Positions 8,334 to 18,699 of a stretch of 64,000 bases of DNA are shown one piece after another. Source of the DNA: Bacteroidales bacterium (GTDB lineage: Bacteria > Bacteroidota > Bacteroidia > Bacteroidales > VadinHA17); assembly GCA_003142255.1 (NCBI GenBank), contig PLLO01000013.1, forward strand, positions 1 to 64,000, written 5' to 3'. Each line of letters opens with the position of its first letter. Positions within the stretch are counted from its first letter, which is position 1. The translations under genes were made by a program, and so were the position numbers. The notes beneath the pieces were generated by a model that worked only from the letters and a program-made list of their open reading frames with translations, did not search any database and was not told the origin of the DNA.

Positions 8334-8756
8334 ATGGTCTTGAATATCAATGAATTACAACTCTCCGATAAATCAATAGTAATTGTAGAAGACGATCTTC
8401 CCTCGATAAGGTACTATGAAACTCTCCTGAGAAGTTCAGGTGCAAATATCACAACCTTCAGAAACGGAAAAGAATTCGTTGATTATATCAGCCAGCCCGA
8501 CATTAAGATTGATATTGTCTTCATGGATTTCCTGATACCTCTCATCAACGGAATTGAATGCCTGCGCGCATTCCGCAAGAACAGGAAGAATGTTCCCGTT
8601 CTCATGCTTACGGCCTACTCTTCGGAACAGTGCAAAACAGAGGCATACCTTGCAGGATGCAATGAATATGTGCTTAAGCCAATCTATCCCGAAAAAATAT
8701 TCTTCCTGCTTGAGAAATACCTCTGGCACCAGCCTTCAACATCGCTGGTATCCTGA
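8334..8756 (+). CDS. Stand-alone response-regulator receiver protein
   Basis: This is a single CheY-like receiver of 140 residues with no output domain. The acidic pair is in VEDD (about residues 19-20), the phospho-acceptor Asp in VFMDFLIP (about 63), the switch Thr in MLTAYS and the conserved Lys in VLKPI. A short N-terminal tail precedes the domain. It is transcribed divergently from the YfiR/SpoIIE phosphatase gene, 137 bases away, and the two may be partners because receivers often regulate SpoIIE-type phosphatases. Its stop lies four bases from the stop of the convergent DUF2723 gene. Confidence 0.88.
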   Translation: MVLNINELQLSDKSIVIVEDDLPSIRYYETLLRSSGANITTFRNGKEFVDYISQPDIKIDIVFMDFLIPLINGIECLRAFRKNRKNVPVLMLTAYSSEQCKTEAYLAGCNEYVLKPIYPEKIFFLLEKYLWHQPSTSLVS

Positions 8757-8760
8757 TCTT

Positions 8761-11700
8761 TTACTGCCCAAGTTTCTTTTGTATTCCCATATAAGCAGCA
8801 TAATAATCCTCCAGCTTCTTGTTTATCTCGGTTCCCAGGTTGGTCTCTCCTGCTGCGTCACATGTATTTGCCACCCGTGAGGTAAACTGAATTGCCGACT
8901 GGATCTCATAATCAGCAGAACTGATGATATATGGGGTTTGTTTCATGTAATAATTAAGCTGCTCATAATAATGGGCGCAGAGTGCGCGGGTCATCTCTAT
9001 CCCCTTCGCCTTGTCGCCGGCATTAAAATATCCTTCTATCAGGTCAGGAACATATGGGTCGTATGGGATAATATCAAGAGGAAATGTCTTCATGCAGTAG
9101 TCAAGCACCTCAACTGCCTTTTCTTTCTTCCCCTGATGCGAAAGCGCATTTGCCAGCTTTGCATAATTAAGCCGGGCCCTTACCACCAGAAGTGTACGCT
9201 TGTGGTTGTAATCAATGTCAACCTTTTTGTCATTCGCGCCGCCCCATGCAAATTTCTTCATCATATTCTGATAAAGGATATCCGGATCGATCCTTCCGTA
9301 TTCCACCCAGCTTTTATTTTCCGATTTAATCGGCACAAAACGGTATGCAAGGCCTTCAAGTTGAAAATATTCTTCAAGCCCCAGGGCATCGTTATTATAC
9401 CCGGTTACAAAGTATATCGGGCGTTCCCAGTCGTTGTGGGCAATGATATCAAGAACAATAAGCTGGCTCTTCAGGATCGAATTTCCCTTAAGTTTAATAT
9501 CGATGTAAGGAACAATCTTTGCCGAATCCTCAGGTTTGACTGCTCCCGAGGCAATAACCTTTCTTGCATCGACCGGTATTCTTATTGTCCGGGTCGGAAT
9601 TATATCAAGAACTTCTGTCGGCGAAACCTGGACCTTGGTGCCCTGGTTTTCGCTGTTCACCCAATTGATTACTGTTTTTATATCGACAGGGTCCTTTGTC
9701 TTTTCAATAATGAAAGTCTGGTTATTAATACCGTCGTAATATTTTTTGGTCGGAAGAGTAACAGGAAGAGGATCCGAACTGTAAGTTTTAAGCTTCATCT
9801 GGTCGATATACCAGTCTGTATTGAGAAGCATCAGGTTGCAAACCCTTATATCGGTTCTTTTACCCTCAACTTCCTGTGCATACCAGAGAGGGAAGGTGTC
9901 GTTGTCGCCGTTTGTAAAAAGAATAGAGTTCGGTGCGCACGATTCAAGGTAATTAAACGCAACATCGCGTGTCAGGTAACGTCCCGACCTGTCGTGGTCG
10001 TGCCAGTTTTGCGATCCCATTATCACAGGTACCGCAAGGAATGAAAGCAGGCCTGCGACCGGCGCTGCCAGTTTCTCTCCCGTAAGTTTAGAAAGGAGCT
10101 CAAAAAGGAAGAGTACACCAAGGCCTATCCATACAGAAAAGAAATAAAACGATCCGGCGTATGCATAATCCCTCTCCCTTGGCTGGTTGGGATACTGGTT
10201 AAGGTAAAAGACTATAGCAATGCCCGTCATTATGAAAAGCAGTGCGATTATCCACCAGTTCTTACTATCCCTGTTTACCTGGTAGAAAAGCCCGGCCAGC
10301 CCAAGCAGCAAGGGCAGCAGGAAGTATCTGTTCCTGGAAGGATCATTTTTCTGATCAGAAGGCAAATCAGGTGTCCCAACCCTGGGTGTATCAATGAAAT
10401 TTATTCCGGTGATCCAGTTACCGTTTATTGCGCCGCCTGTTCCCTGTGTGTCATTCTGCTTACCGGCAAAGTTCCACATGAAATACCTGAAGTACAAATA
10501 ATTAAACTGGTACTTGAACATAAACCTCACGTTTTCGGTGAAGCGTGGTTTCTTTAAAATTGTCTTCCTGCCTGACTGGTCCGTGACCTGAAGAGGTACA
10601 CCGTTTGTTCCTCCCCACTGCTTATAAGCTTCAATATGATCGGCCTGATCGCTCCACATTCTGGGGAAGAGGGTGAAAAATCTCTCATCATAGACTCTTT
10701 CGAGGTCATGATGCGTAATCACATATTTATCCTTTTCGAGTGCATAGACTGCCTTGCCGTCTTTATAATCAAGCACAGGAGCATTATAATAGGGCCCTCT
10801 GAAAAGCGGCCTTTCGCCATACTGTTCCCTGTTAATGAAATAAAGAAGGGTGAAGGGGTTGCTTGGATTGTCTTCATTAAGCGGAGTGGAAGCCGACGAC
10901 CTGATGACAATAATGGCCATCGATGAATAACCGATCATTATAACCAATATTGAAGTGAGCATCGTACTCAGTACAACCCTGTCCTTCGCGATGTATAGCA
11001 ATGTGGCGCCTGCCACAGCAGTAAGCACCAGGATATTAACAACTGCCGAACCCGAAACGACCCATATGCCTGTAAAGAAAAGAGCAGCGATAGCCAGAAG
11101 CCCGTTCTTTGAATTGTTTTCAGAATTGCGCGAGAATTGTATTGCGGCAACCAGTAATAGCGCCATAATTAAAACATGAAAGATCATCCCTGAATTGTGC
11201 GGGAGATGAAGAGTGTTCACAAAGAAGAGATCAAATTTTGAGGAGATGGCCACAACCCCCGGCATAATTCCCCACATCAGCAGGGCAAGCATGACGAAAG
11301 AGACTGCAAGAGAAATGGCAAAGCCTTTCCAGGAAAATTCAAATTTCCTGAAATAATAAACAAGTCCCATTGCTGGAATAGTCAGGAGATTGAGAAGGTG
11401 AACGCCTATAGAAAGGCCCATAAGGAAAGCAATAAGGATTATCCACCTGTCGGCATACTTTTCATCCGCACAGTCTTCCCATTTCAGGATAGCCCAGAAA
11501 ACCACAGCAGTAAAAAATGATGACGAGGCATATACCTCACCCTCGACTGCCGAGAACCAGAATGAATCTGAAAATGTATAAGCAAGTGCTCCGACAACTC
11601 CGGCTGCCATCACTGCTATAATCCTTGCAGGTGTGAAGCTCTCCTCATCCTTTATGAGGATCTTCCTTGCAAGATGGGTAATTGTCCAGAAAAGAAAGAG

Positions 11701-11973
11701 AATAGTAAAGGCGCTGGCCAGAGCCGACATGGAGTTGACCATGGGAGCTATTTTCGAAACATTCCCGCCGGCAAAATGAGAAAAGAAATTTGCCATTACC
11801 ATAAATACCGGGTTTCCCGGAGGATGGCCCACTTCAAGTTTATAACCGGAGGCAATGAATTCACCGCAGTCCCAAAGGCTGGCAGTTGGTTCAATGGTCA
11901 TGAGATAGGTGACTGCCGCGACTGCAAAAACCACCCATCCTGTTATATTATTTATTGACTTGTACTTTTTCAT
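8761..11973 (-). CDS. DUF2723 family membrane protein (glycosyltransferase-like)
   Basis: A 1070-residue polytopic membrane protein. Residues from about 12 to 360 hold multiple helices and include the family hallmark stretch around SLWDCGEFIASGYKLEVGHPPG (residues 32-54). A second helix cluster runs from about 560 to 680. The C-terminal third is soluble and ends in TPR-like helices. DUF2723 proteins are related to GT-C/protein O-mannosyltransferases, and the Asp-Glu pair in the first extracytoplasmic loop matches the metal or sugar-phosphate site of that fold. A role in extracytoplasmic protein or lipid glycosylation is inferred. A long antisense frame inside it is a shadow. Confidence 0.85.
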   Translation of the reverse strand: MKKYKSINNITGWVVFAVAAVTYLMTIEPTASLWDCGEFIASGYKLEVGHPPGNPVFMVMANFFSHFAGGNVSKIAPMVNSMSALASAFTILFLFWTITHLARKILIKDEESFTPARIIAVMAAGVVGALAYTFSDSFWFSAVEGEVYASSSFFTAVVFWAILKWEDCADEKYADRWIILIAFLMGLSIGVHLLNLLTIPAMGLVYYFRKFEFSWKGFAISLAVSFVMLALLMWGIMPGVVAISSKFDLFFVNTLHLPHNSGMIFHVLIMALLLVAAIQFSRNSENNSKNGLLAIAALFFTGIWVVSGSAVVNILVLTAVAGATLLYIAKDRVVLSTMLTSILVIMIGYSSMAIIVIRSSASTPLNEDNPSNPFTLLYFINREQYGERPLFRGPYYNAPVLDYKDGKAVYALEKDKYVITHHDLERVYDERFFTLFPRMWSDQADHIEAYKQWGGTNGVPLQVTDQSGRKTILKKPRFTENVRFMFKYQFNYLYFRYFMWNFAGKQNDTQGTGGAINGNWITGINFIDTPRVGTPDLPSDQKNDPSRNRYFLLPLLLGLAGLFYQVNRDSKNWWIIALLFIMTGIAIVFYLNQYPNQPRERDYAYAGSFYFFSVWIGLGVLFLFELLSKLTGEKLAAPVAGLLSFLAVPVIMGSQNWHDHDRSGRYLTRDVAFNYLESCAPNSILFTNGDNDTFPLWYAQEVEGKRTDIRVCNLMLLNTDWYIDQMKLKTYSSDPLPVTLPTKKYYDGINNQTFIIEKTKDPVDIKTVINWVNSENQGTKVQVSPTEVLDIIPTRTIRIPVDARKVIASGAVKPEDSAKIVPYIDIKLKGNSILKSQLIVLDIIAHNDWERPIYFVTGYNNDALGLEEYFQLEGLAYRFVPIKSENKSWVEYGRIDPDILYQNMMKKFAWGGANDKKVDIDYNHKRTLLVVRARLNYAKLANALSHQGKKEKAVEVLDYCMKTFPLDIIPYDPYVPDLIEGYFNAGDKAKGIEMTRALCAHYYEQLNYYMKQTPYIISSADYEIQSAIQFTSRVANTCDAAGETNLGTEINKKLEDYYAAYMGIQKKLGQ

Positions 11974-12051
11974 CGTGACACTCGTTTTACTGAAGAGCTG
12001 AGATAAAAGACCAGATGACGAAAGTAATTATTTTTTTCAAATCATAAACCC

Positions 12052-12083
12052 TTGCTACAACCTCACATTTTTAGCTATTTTTG
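12052..12083 (+). promoter_or_regulatory. Bacteroidota-type promoter
   Basis: TTG (12052-12054) and a perfect TATTTTTG -7 box (12076-12083) are separated by 21 bases, which fits the Bacteroidota primary-sigma consensus. Transcription would begin near 12090, only about ten bases before the ATG at 12099. That argues against the upstream TTG start at 12081, which lies inside the -7 box. Confidence 0.6.
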
Positions 12084-12098
12084 AGCTTTATTGGCAAT

Positions 12099-14999
12099 AT
12101 GAAAATCCGCGATACAATACTCCTGATAATATTTTTGTTATCACCTGTCATCATAAATGCGCAGTATTTTGATACGGGGCAGGATCCGGCAAATCTCAGG
12201 TGGATGCAGATAAAGACCGGAAAATACACTGTAATTTATCCCAGGAAATACGGCAAAGAGGGCATCGAATTTGCAAAATCGCTCGACAAGTCAAATTCAG
12301 CTCTCGCGAGCCTCTTCCCTGAAATGAAATTCAGGCTGCCCGTTGTCATTCATAGTTTTACGGTCGAATCAAACGGCTACGTAGCCTGGGCTCCTAAACG
12401 GATGGAGATATTCCCTACCCCGGAACAAAATACAATTCCCCTTGACACAAAAAGCCAGTTGACCCTTCATGAGCTGGCACATGTGATGCAAATGGAGTCG
12501 CTGAACTCGGGAACTTCAAAATTTCTTTCATATTTTCTCGGACAACAGATGACAGGCGCACTTGCTTCGTTGATGCCTTTATGGTTCATGGAGGGCGATG
12601 CGGTTTTCTCAGAGAGTATCCTCTCCGAATCAGGAAGGGGACGAAGTCCTGATTTCCAGAAAACACTCAAGGCAATTGCCATCGAGAAAGAGCATGTTTA
12701 CAATTACGCCAAAATGGTTTGCGGCTCATTCAGGGATTACACTCCCGACCATTATCAGTTCGGATACCAGATGGTTACCTGGTCGCTCGCCTCAACCGAC
12801 CTTAATCTCTGGAACAGGATTCTGAACTTTACCGCCAACGAGCCATTCACCATAAATCCTGTCAACATAAGCCTCAAAAAGAATAGCGGTCTGACAAAAA
12901 AGATGCTTTATGATCAGACCTTCGATGTCCTTAAGAATCAATGGCAAAAAGATATCGCTGCAAGCGGAGCGCAGCCATATGTACCGATGAACCCTGATAA
13001 AAAGAAGCATTATATCAATTATAACTCTCCCGTTTTTGCAGGAAGAGACTCGATCATTGCCGTAAAAACATCCCTGACCGATCCCCCGTCATTCGTGCTC
13101 ATCAATCCTTCTTTAAAAACAGAAAAGAGAATTCATGTGCCGGGCAACATTTATCCCTATTTCATATCTTACGGAAATGGCATGATCGTATGGGTTGAAA
13201 CCATCGTTGATCCGCGCTGGGCAAACCGCGAGTACTCTGTAATAAAACTTAAAAACCTGAAGACAGGAATAACAAAGCAGCTGACCCACAGATCAAGGTA
13301 TATGGCAGCTTCAGTATCTCCTGACGGAAACATTATCGCAGCCGTTGAAAACAGCTATGATAACCAGAACAGCCTGGTATTACTTGGCACATCCGATGGA
13401 ATTCTTCAGAAGAGCATTCCCGTTCCGGGAAATTCTTCAATCCAGCAACCCCGCTGGTCGGATGACGGCAAAAAGATCACTGTTATTTTCTTAACAGATG
13501 CCGGCGAAGGGATCATGTCATATTCTCCGGCAGAAAACATATGGTATACCCTTGTTGAAGCAGGAAGAAATGACCTTCAGTCTGCGCAATCAAGGAATGA
13601 TTCCCTGTTTTTCACCAGCTCCGTTTCGGGAGTTGAAAACGGATTCCTGCTGACACCCGGAGGAAAATTGATTGAGATCACAAATTCAAGGTTCGGTGCT
13701 AACAACATGATCGTTACCGGATCAAAAATAATATTCAATGATTACACCTCGGCAGGCAACGATATTTGCATGGCCATTCTGCCGGGCAAAGAAAAGGAAC
13801 CTTACTCTTCAGAAAAGCGCAGCTCTTTCCTTGCCAGCAGGTTTGACATCAAGCCGGCACAACAGGAAGACAATGGAAAGGATTACACGCCTCAGCCGTA
13901 CCGGAAGTGGCAGCATCTCTTCAACCTCCACAGCTGGATGCCATTTTATACTGATATAAACTCAATCGAATCGAATCCTCAGACCCTGCGTCCGGGCATC
14001 ACTCTTCTTTCGCAAAACGTACTGAGCACTCTCACTGCCACTGCGGGATATGAATACTCTGCTGAAAAGAGAAATATGATTCACACCAACATTACCTGGA
14101 ACGGATGGTACCCGGTACTGCAGTCACAGCTCGATTACGGAAGCGTCCCTGAAATATATGGGGGCAGATCCGATCAGAAGCCGAAGTCTCCCGGTCAGGG
14201 ATACCATTTCGTAAATACCCTTTCGCTCCCGCTTAATTTCAATACCGGAAATTTCTCACAGTTCGTTTATCTTGCCGGTTCTACAAATTACCAGAAAAAT
14301 TACATGTTCGTAAGCGACACATCAGGGTATGATGTGGGGCAAATACAGTTTGCCGGGAGGTTCTATTTCTACAATTATTACAAATCAGCTTATCGTGATA
14401 TTTATCCAAGGTGGGCTCAGATTATCGAATTATTTTACTCCGCTTGGCCATATGACAATCAGTTTTTCGGTCCTGATTTATACCTGAAAACCGCATTTTA
14501 TTTCCCGGGAATTTTCAGGAATAACAGCATAAAAATCAGGCTTGAAACAGAGCATCAATATTTTCGACTGCCACACCTTTCATATAACCGGATCGATTTC
14601 CCGCGAAGCTATACCAACATTATTTCCGGAAAGCTTGATTTAATGTCGGTCGATTATGAAGCCCCTCTCCTGTACCCCGATTTCAATATTTCTTCGGTTT
14701 TTTACCTTACAAGGATACGTGGCGGGGTCTTCTATGATCTTGCCAGGGGATATGATAATTATTATCTTGAATTGCAGAATGGGAGCCTTGTGGCAACATC
14801 ACCACCTACTATCGGGCCCGATATTTTCAGTTCCTTTGGCGGTGAGCTCCTTGCAGATTTTCATCTTTTCAGGATCCCCTACAGGATTTCAGGAGGAGTG
14901 CAGGCAGCATGGAAAAGTATCGGTACGGTTCCGGCTTTTGAAATGGTGTTCAAAATGGACATAAACGGAACGACTATCGGAAGAAGGCCGCAATACTGA
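12099..14999 (+). CDS. Secreted peptidase-MA-like / beta-propeller / barrel protein
   Basis: The protein is 966 residues from the ATG at 12099, which gives a clean signal peptide (MKIRDTILLIIF..INAQ). A gluzincin-like motif HELAH (residues 124-128) is followed by a downstream glutamate in WFMEGDAVF (Glu165), the layout of peptidase-MA-like metalloproteases. The middle (about 300-560) has TolB/WD40-like propeller repeats with SPDG and SDDGK motifs. The last 350 residues are aromatic-rich alternating strands, compatible with an outer-membrane barrel. I infer a cell-surface protein with a possibly active zinc peptidase domain; substrate unknown. The adjoining decarboxylase gene is convergent. 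Confidence 0.75.
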   Translation: MKIRDTILLIIFLLSPVIINAQYFDTGQDPANLRWMQIKTGKYTVIYPRKYGKEGIEFAKSLDKSNSALASLFPEMKFRLPVVIHSFTVESNGYVAWAPKRMEIFPTPEQNTIPLDTKSQLTLHELAHVMQMESLNSGTSKFLSYFLGQQMTGALASLMPLWFMEGDAVFSESILSESGRGRSPDFQKTLKAIAIEKEHVYNYAKMVCGSFRDYTPDHYQFGYQMVTWSLASTDLNLWNRILNFTANEPFTINPVNISLKKNSGLTKKMLYDQTFDVLKNQWQKDIAASGAQPYVPMNPDKKKHYINYNSPVFAGRDSIIAVKTSLTDPPSFVLINPSLKTEKRIHVPGNIYPYFISYGNGMIVWVETIVDPRWANREYSVIKLKNLKTGITKQLTHRSRYMAASVSPDGNIIAAVENSYDNQNSLVLLGTSDGILQKSIPVPGNSSIQQPRWSDDGKKITVIFLTDAGEGIMSYSPAENIWYTLVEAGRNDLQSAQSRNDSLFFTSSVSGVENGFLLTPGGKLIEITNSRFGANNMIVTGSKIIFNDYTSAGNDICMAILPGKEKEPYSSEKRSSFLASRFDIKPAQQEDNGKDYTPQPYRKWQHLFNLHSWMPFYTDINSIESNPQTLRPGITLLSQNVLSTLTATAGYEYSAEKRNMIHTNITWNGWYPVLQSQLDYGSVPEIYGGRSDQKPKSPGQGYHFVNTLSLPLNFNTGNFSQFVYLAGSTNYQKNYMFVSDTSGYDVGQIQFAGRFYFYNYYKSAYRDIYPRWAQIIELFYSAWPYDNQFFGPDLYLKTAFYFPGIFRNNSIKIRLETEHQYFRLPHLSYNRIDFPRSYTNIISGKLDLMSVDYEAPLLYPDFNISSVFYLTRIRGGVFYDLARGYDNYYLELQNGSLVATSPPTIGPDIFSSFGGELLADFHLFRIPYRISGGVQAAWKSIGTVPAFEMVFKMDINGTTIGRRPQY

Positions 15000-15001
15000 T
15001 C

Positions 15002-16417
15002 TTAGCCAAGCCGGCGGGCGTTTTCCTTAATAATCTCCCATGCTTTTTCAACATGACCAAACGTGACGTTTGTCTGGCCGGTGACCATCCTGAGGGTGTA
15101 TTTACCGTTAACCATTGTGTGCGAGAGATATATCCTGCCGCTGTCGTTAATCTGGTGGTTGATCTTTTCATTCAGTGAATTCAGCTCTTTCTCATCGCGG
15201 CCTTCCGGGCAATATCTGAAACATACAACGTTGATGACAACGGGGGCAAGGATCTCAAAGTCAGGCTCTTTCAATATCATCTCTTTAAGCCTGGCAGCAA
15301 AGCCGATATGTTCCCGGATCTTCTTCTGAAGCCCCTCGGTTCCATACGATCTTATCACGCTCCATAGTTTAAGCGCCCGGAATCTTCTTCCAAGCGGAAT
15401 TCCCCAGTCGCGGTAATCATTTACGGTCCCCCTTGTCCTTGTTTTAAGATACTCGGGCAATATTTCGAAGGTTTTGATAAGTGCATCTGCATCCTTTATG
15501 AAGAAAGCCGTGCAGTCGAAATTTGTGAACATCCACTTGTGAGGGTTGAACAGGAGGCTGTCGACATATTCCTTCCCGTCGATCATCCACCTGAATTCGG
15601 GCAAAATAAGAGCCGTGCCGGCCATTGCGGCATCGACATGAAGCCATATATCATTTTTGCTGCAGATCTCTCCTATGGCCCTTAAAGGGTCAACGGCAGT
15701 GGTTCCGGTAGTTCCGATTGTGGCAACAACGCAGCATGGTATAAATCCTTTTTCCCTGTCTTCTTCTATTGCCTTCTGAAGCAAAGCCGGGTCCATGGAA
15801 AAATCATCCCTGACATCTATTTTCACAAGGTTTTTTATACCGATGCCGCAAATTTTTACAGCCTTATCGACAGATGAGTGAGCCTGCCCGGAACAATAAA
15901 CCCTGAGCCTGCCGGCAGAACCGGAACCTTCATCGTTGACTGCAAACGAAGTGACTTTTTCCCTTGCTGTTATAATCGCTGCAAGAGTTGCGGAAGATGC
16001 TGAGTCCTGGATAACTCCTTCGAAGGTCGAAGGAAGTCCAGTCATCTCTCTCAGCCAGATTATCATTTTCTCTTCCAGCTCAGTCGCAGCAGGTGATGTT
16101 TCCCAGTTCATACATTGCGAGCCAAGAGTTGCTGTTATCATTTCTGCAAGAACGGAAGGAGGGCTGCTGTTTGCAGGGAAATACGCAAAAAAATCGGGAC
16201 TTTGCCAGTGGGTTATTCCCGGCATGATTATCTCATCCAGATCGCGCATGAAATTCTCAAAGGGCTCTGGCTCTTCAGGTGGCGACGATGGTATTTTATT
16301 GAATATTTCTCCGGGCTTGACTCCCGATTTCACAGGATAATTTTCGACATTCTCAAGATACATGGCCATCCATTCCACAAGAGAATGGGCATGCTTCCGG
16401 AATTCATCAGGAGTCAT
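15002..16417 (-). CDS. PLP-dependent group II decarboxylase (aromatic amino-acid decarboxylase-like)
   Basis: This 471-residue fold-type I PLP enzyme belongs to the aromatic-L-amino-acid/tyrosine/histidine decarboxylase group. The PLP lysine is in LLFNPHKW (about residue 296), and the Asp-Ala pair HVDAAMAG that stacks on the cofactor ring lies about 40 residues earlier. The N-terminus MTPDEFRKHAHSLVEWMA is the usual beginning of the group. It would convert an aromatic amino acid to an amine and CO2; the substrate cannot be told from sequence. It lies ten bases after atpC on the same strand, so it may be read through from atpDC. That placement is unusual. Confidence 0.85.
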   Translation of the reverse strand: MTPDEFRKHAHSLVEWMAMYLENVENYPVKSGVKPGEIFNKIPSSPPEEPEPFENFMRDLDEIIMPGITHWQSPDFFAYFPANSSPPSVLAEMITATLGSQCMNWETSPAATELEEKMIIWLREMTGLPSTFEGVIQDSASSATLAAIITAREKVTSFAVNDEGSGSAGRLRVYCSGQAHSSVDKAVKICGIGIKNLVKIDVRDDFSMDPALLQKAIEEDREKGFIPCCVVATIGTTGTTAVDPLRAIGEICSKNDIWLHVDAAMAGTALILPEFRWMIDGKEYVDSLLFNPHKWMFTNFDCTAFFIKDADALIKTFEILPEYLKTRTRGTVNDYRDWGIPLGRRFRALKLWSVIRSYGTEGLQKKIREHIGFAARLKEMILKEPDFEILAPVVINVVCFRYCPEGRDEKELNSLNEKINHQINDSGRIYLSHTMVNGKYTLRMVTGQTNVTFGHVEKAWEIIKENARRLG

Positions 16418-16427
16418 CGCAGAATTA

Positions 16428-16673
16428 TTATTTTACCGTTTCGGCAAGGAGGATTATTGTATTTGCCTTTACCTCTATCACTCCCCCGTTTATCTCATAT
16501 CTTGTTTCATTCCCCTGCTGGTCGACCATTATTACCGGGCCGTTATCGAGGGTCGAAATTATTGGAGCATGGTCCTTCAATACCTGGAACGAGCCCTTCT
16601 TTCCAGGAACTCTTATTGATTTGATGTCCCCTTCAAAAACTTTTTTATCGGGAGTGATGATCTCTATTTTCAT
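16428..16673 (-). CDS. atpC: F-type ATP synthase epsilon subunit (short form)
   Basis: The 81-residue protein comprises only the N-terminal beta-sandwich domain of the epsilon subunit (MKIEIITPDKKVFEGDI start, GSFQVLKDHAPIIS core). Typical epsilon proteins are about 130-140 residues with a C-terminal two-helix domain that inhibits ATP hydrolysis. That domain is absent, as in other Bacteroidota. The protein joins gamma to the c-ring in the central stalk. The gene follows atpD by 11 bases. Confidence 0.92.
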   Translation of the reverse strand: MKIEIITPDKKVFEGDIKSIRVPGKKGSFQVLKDHAPIISTLDNGPVIMVDQQGNETRYEINGGVIEVKANTIILLAETVK

Positions 16674-16684
16674 CCGGGAATATA

Positions 16685-18283
<1,599 letters not shown>

Positions 18284-18303
18284 TTAATCTGTCTTATAGA
18301 TTA

Positions 18304-18350
18304 AGATTCCCCATCCCTCCGCCGGATGGTGGATTCATACGGGAATGACA
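18304..18350 (-). repeat. GTCATTCC...GGAATCT repeat, copy A
   Basis: On the minus strand the unit begins GTCATTCC, ends GGAATCT and has a variable core with CCATCCGGCGGAGG. Copies B (18388-18433), C (18519-18544) and D (18581-18606) share the arms. Confidence 0.65.
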
Positions 18351-18387
18351 GCTAAATTAAGTCTGAAAATAAAGTAATACATCAGGG

Positions 18388-18433
18388 AGATTCCTCATTC
18401 CTCCGCCGGCCGGCGGATTCATTCGGAATGACA
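18388..18433 (-). repeat. GTCATTCC...GGAATCT repeat, copy B
   Basis: This copy has the same arms as copy A on the minus strand. The core carries a GCCGGCCGGC palindrome. Confidence 0.65.
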
Positions 18434-18455
18434 TATCATCTGGTATAACGAAGGG

Positions 18456-18497
18456 GTAAGGTTAGGCGATTCGCACAGGCGAATCGCCTAACCTTAC
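18456..18497. repeat. Perfect 19-bp inverted repeat with 4-base loop
   Basis: Arms 18456-18474 and 18479-18497 are exact reverse complements (GTAAGGTTAGGCGATTCGC) around ACAG. No T-run follows on either strand. The element sits between divergent genes, so a classical terminator role is unlikely. Confidence 0.8.
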
Positions 18498-18518
18498 AAT
18501 ATTTACCCAAAAAGCCCT

Positions 18519-18544
18519 GTCATTCCGAGCGCAGCGAGGAATCT
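18519..18544 (+). repeat. GTCATTCC...GGAATCT repeat, copy C
   Basis: Arms GTCATTCC and GGAATCT flank the 11-base core GAGCGCAGCGA. Compare copy D, whose core is the exact reverse complement. Confidence 0.75.
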
Positions 18545-18580
18545 CCTTATACCTTCTTCTGTACTTTGTTTAAAAGCATT

Positions 18581-18606
18581 GTCATTCCTCGCTGCGCTCG
18601 GAATCT
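18581..18606 (+). repeat. GTCATTCC...GGAATCT repeat, copy D (core inverted)
   Basis: The arms and orientation match copy C, but the core is TCGCTGCGCTC, the exact reverse complement of the core of C. With copies A and B and the 19-bp palindrome, this fills the 506-base gap 18194-18699, which has no gene. Confidence 0.75.
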
Positions 18607-18632
18607 TTCTAATATTCTCCAACGATTTCTTT

Positions 18633-18663
18633 TTGTCAGTTAATTCTTAATGATATATCTTTA
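18633..18663 (+). promoter_or_regulatory. Bacteroidota-type promoter
   Basis: TTG (18633-18635) and TATCTTTA (18656-18663, one mismatch to TAnnTTTG) are 20 bases apart. They lie 36 bases before the ATG of the outer-membrane barrel gene. Confidence 0.5.
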
Positions 18664-18699
18664 TGTCAGTTACTAACATTTAACCCTAAAACAGTTCAT

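Noticed and set aside
8938-10044. A 368-codon open frame on the plus strand
   Set aside because: It lies wholly antisense to the DUF2723 gene, whose frame has strong family features. The antisense product is a low-complexity mix of I, V, R and H with no domain.
12081-12098. A TTG start upstream of the peptidase-MA gene
   Set aside because: It lies within the -7 promoter element, and the inner ATG gives the signal peptide at the very N-terminus.
18304-18606. Possible CRISPR array from repeated short units
   Set aside because: The units differ in core, orientation and spacing, there are no uniform spacers, and no cas genes are in the window.
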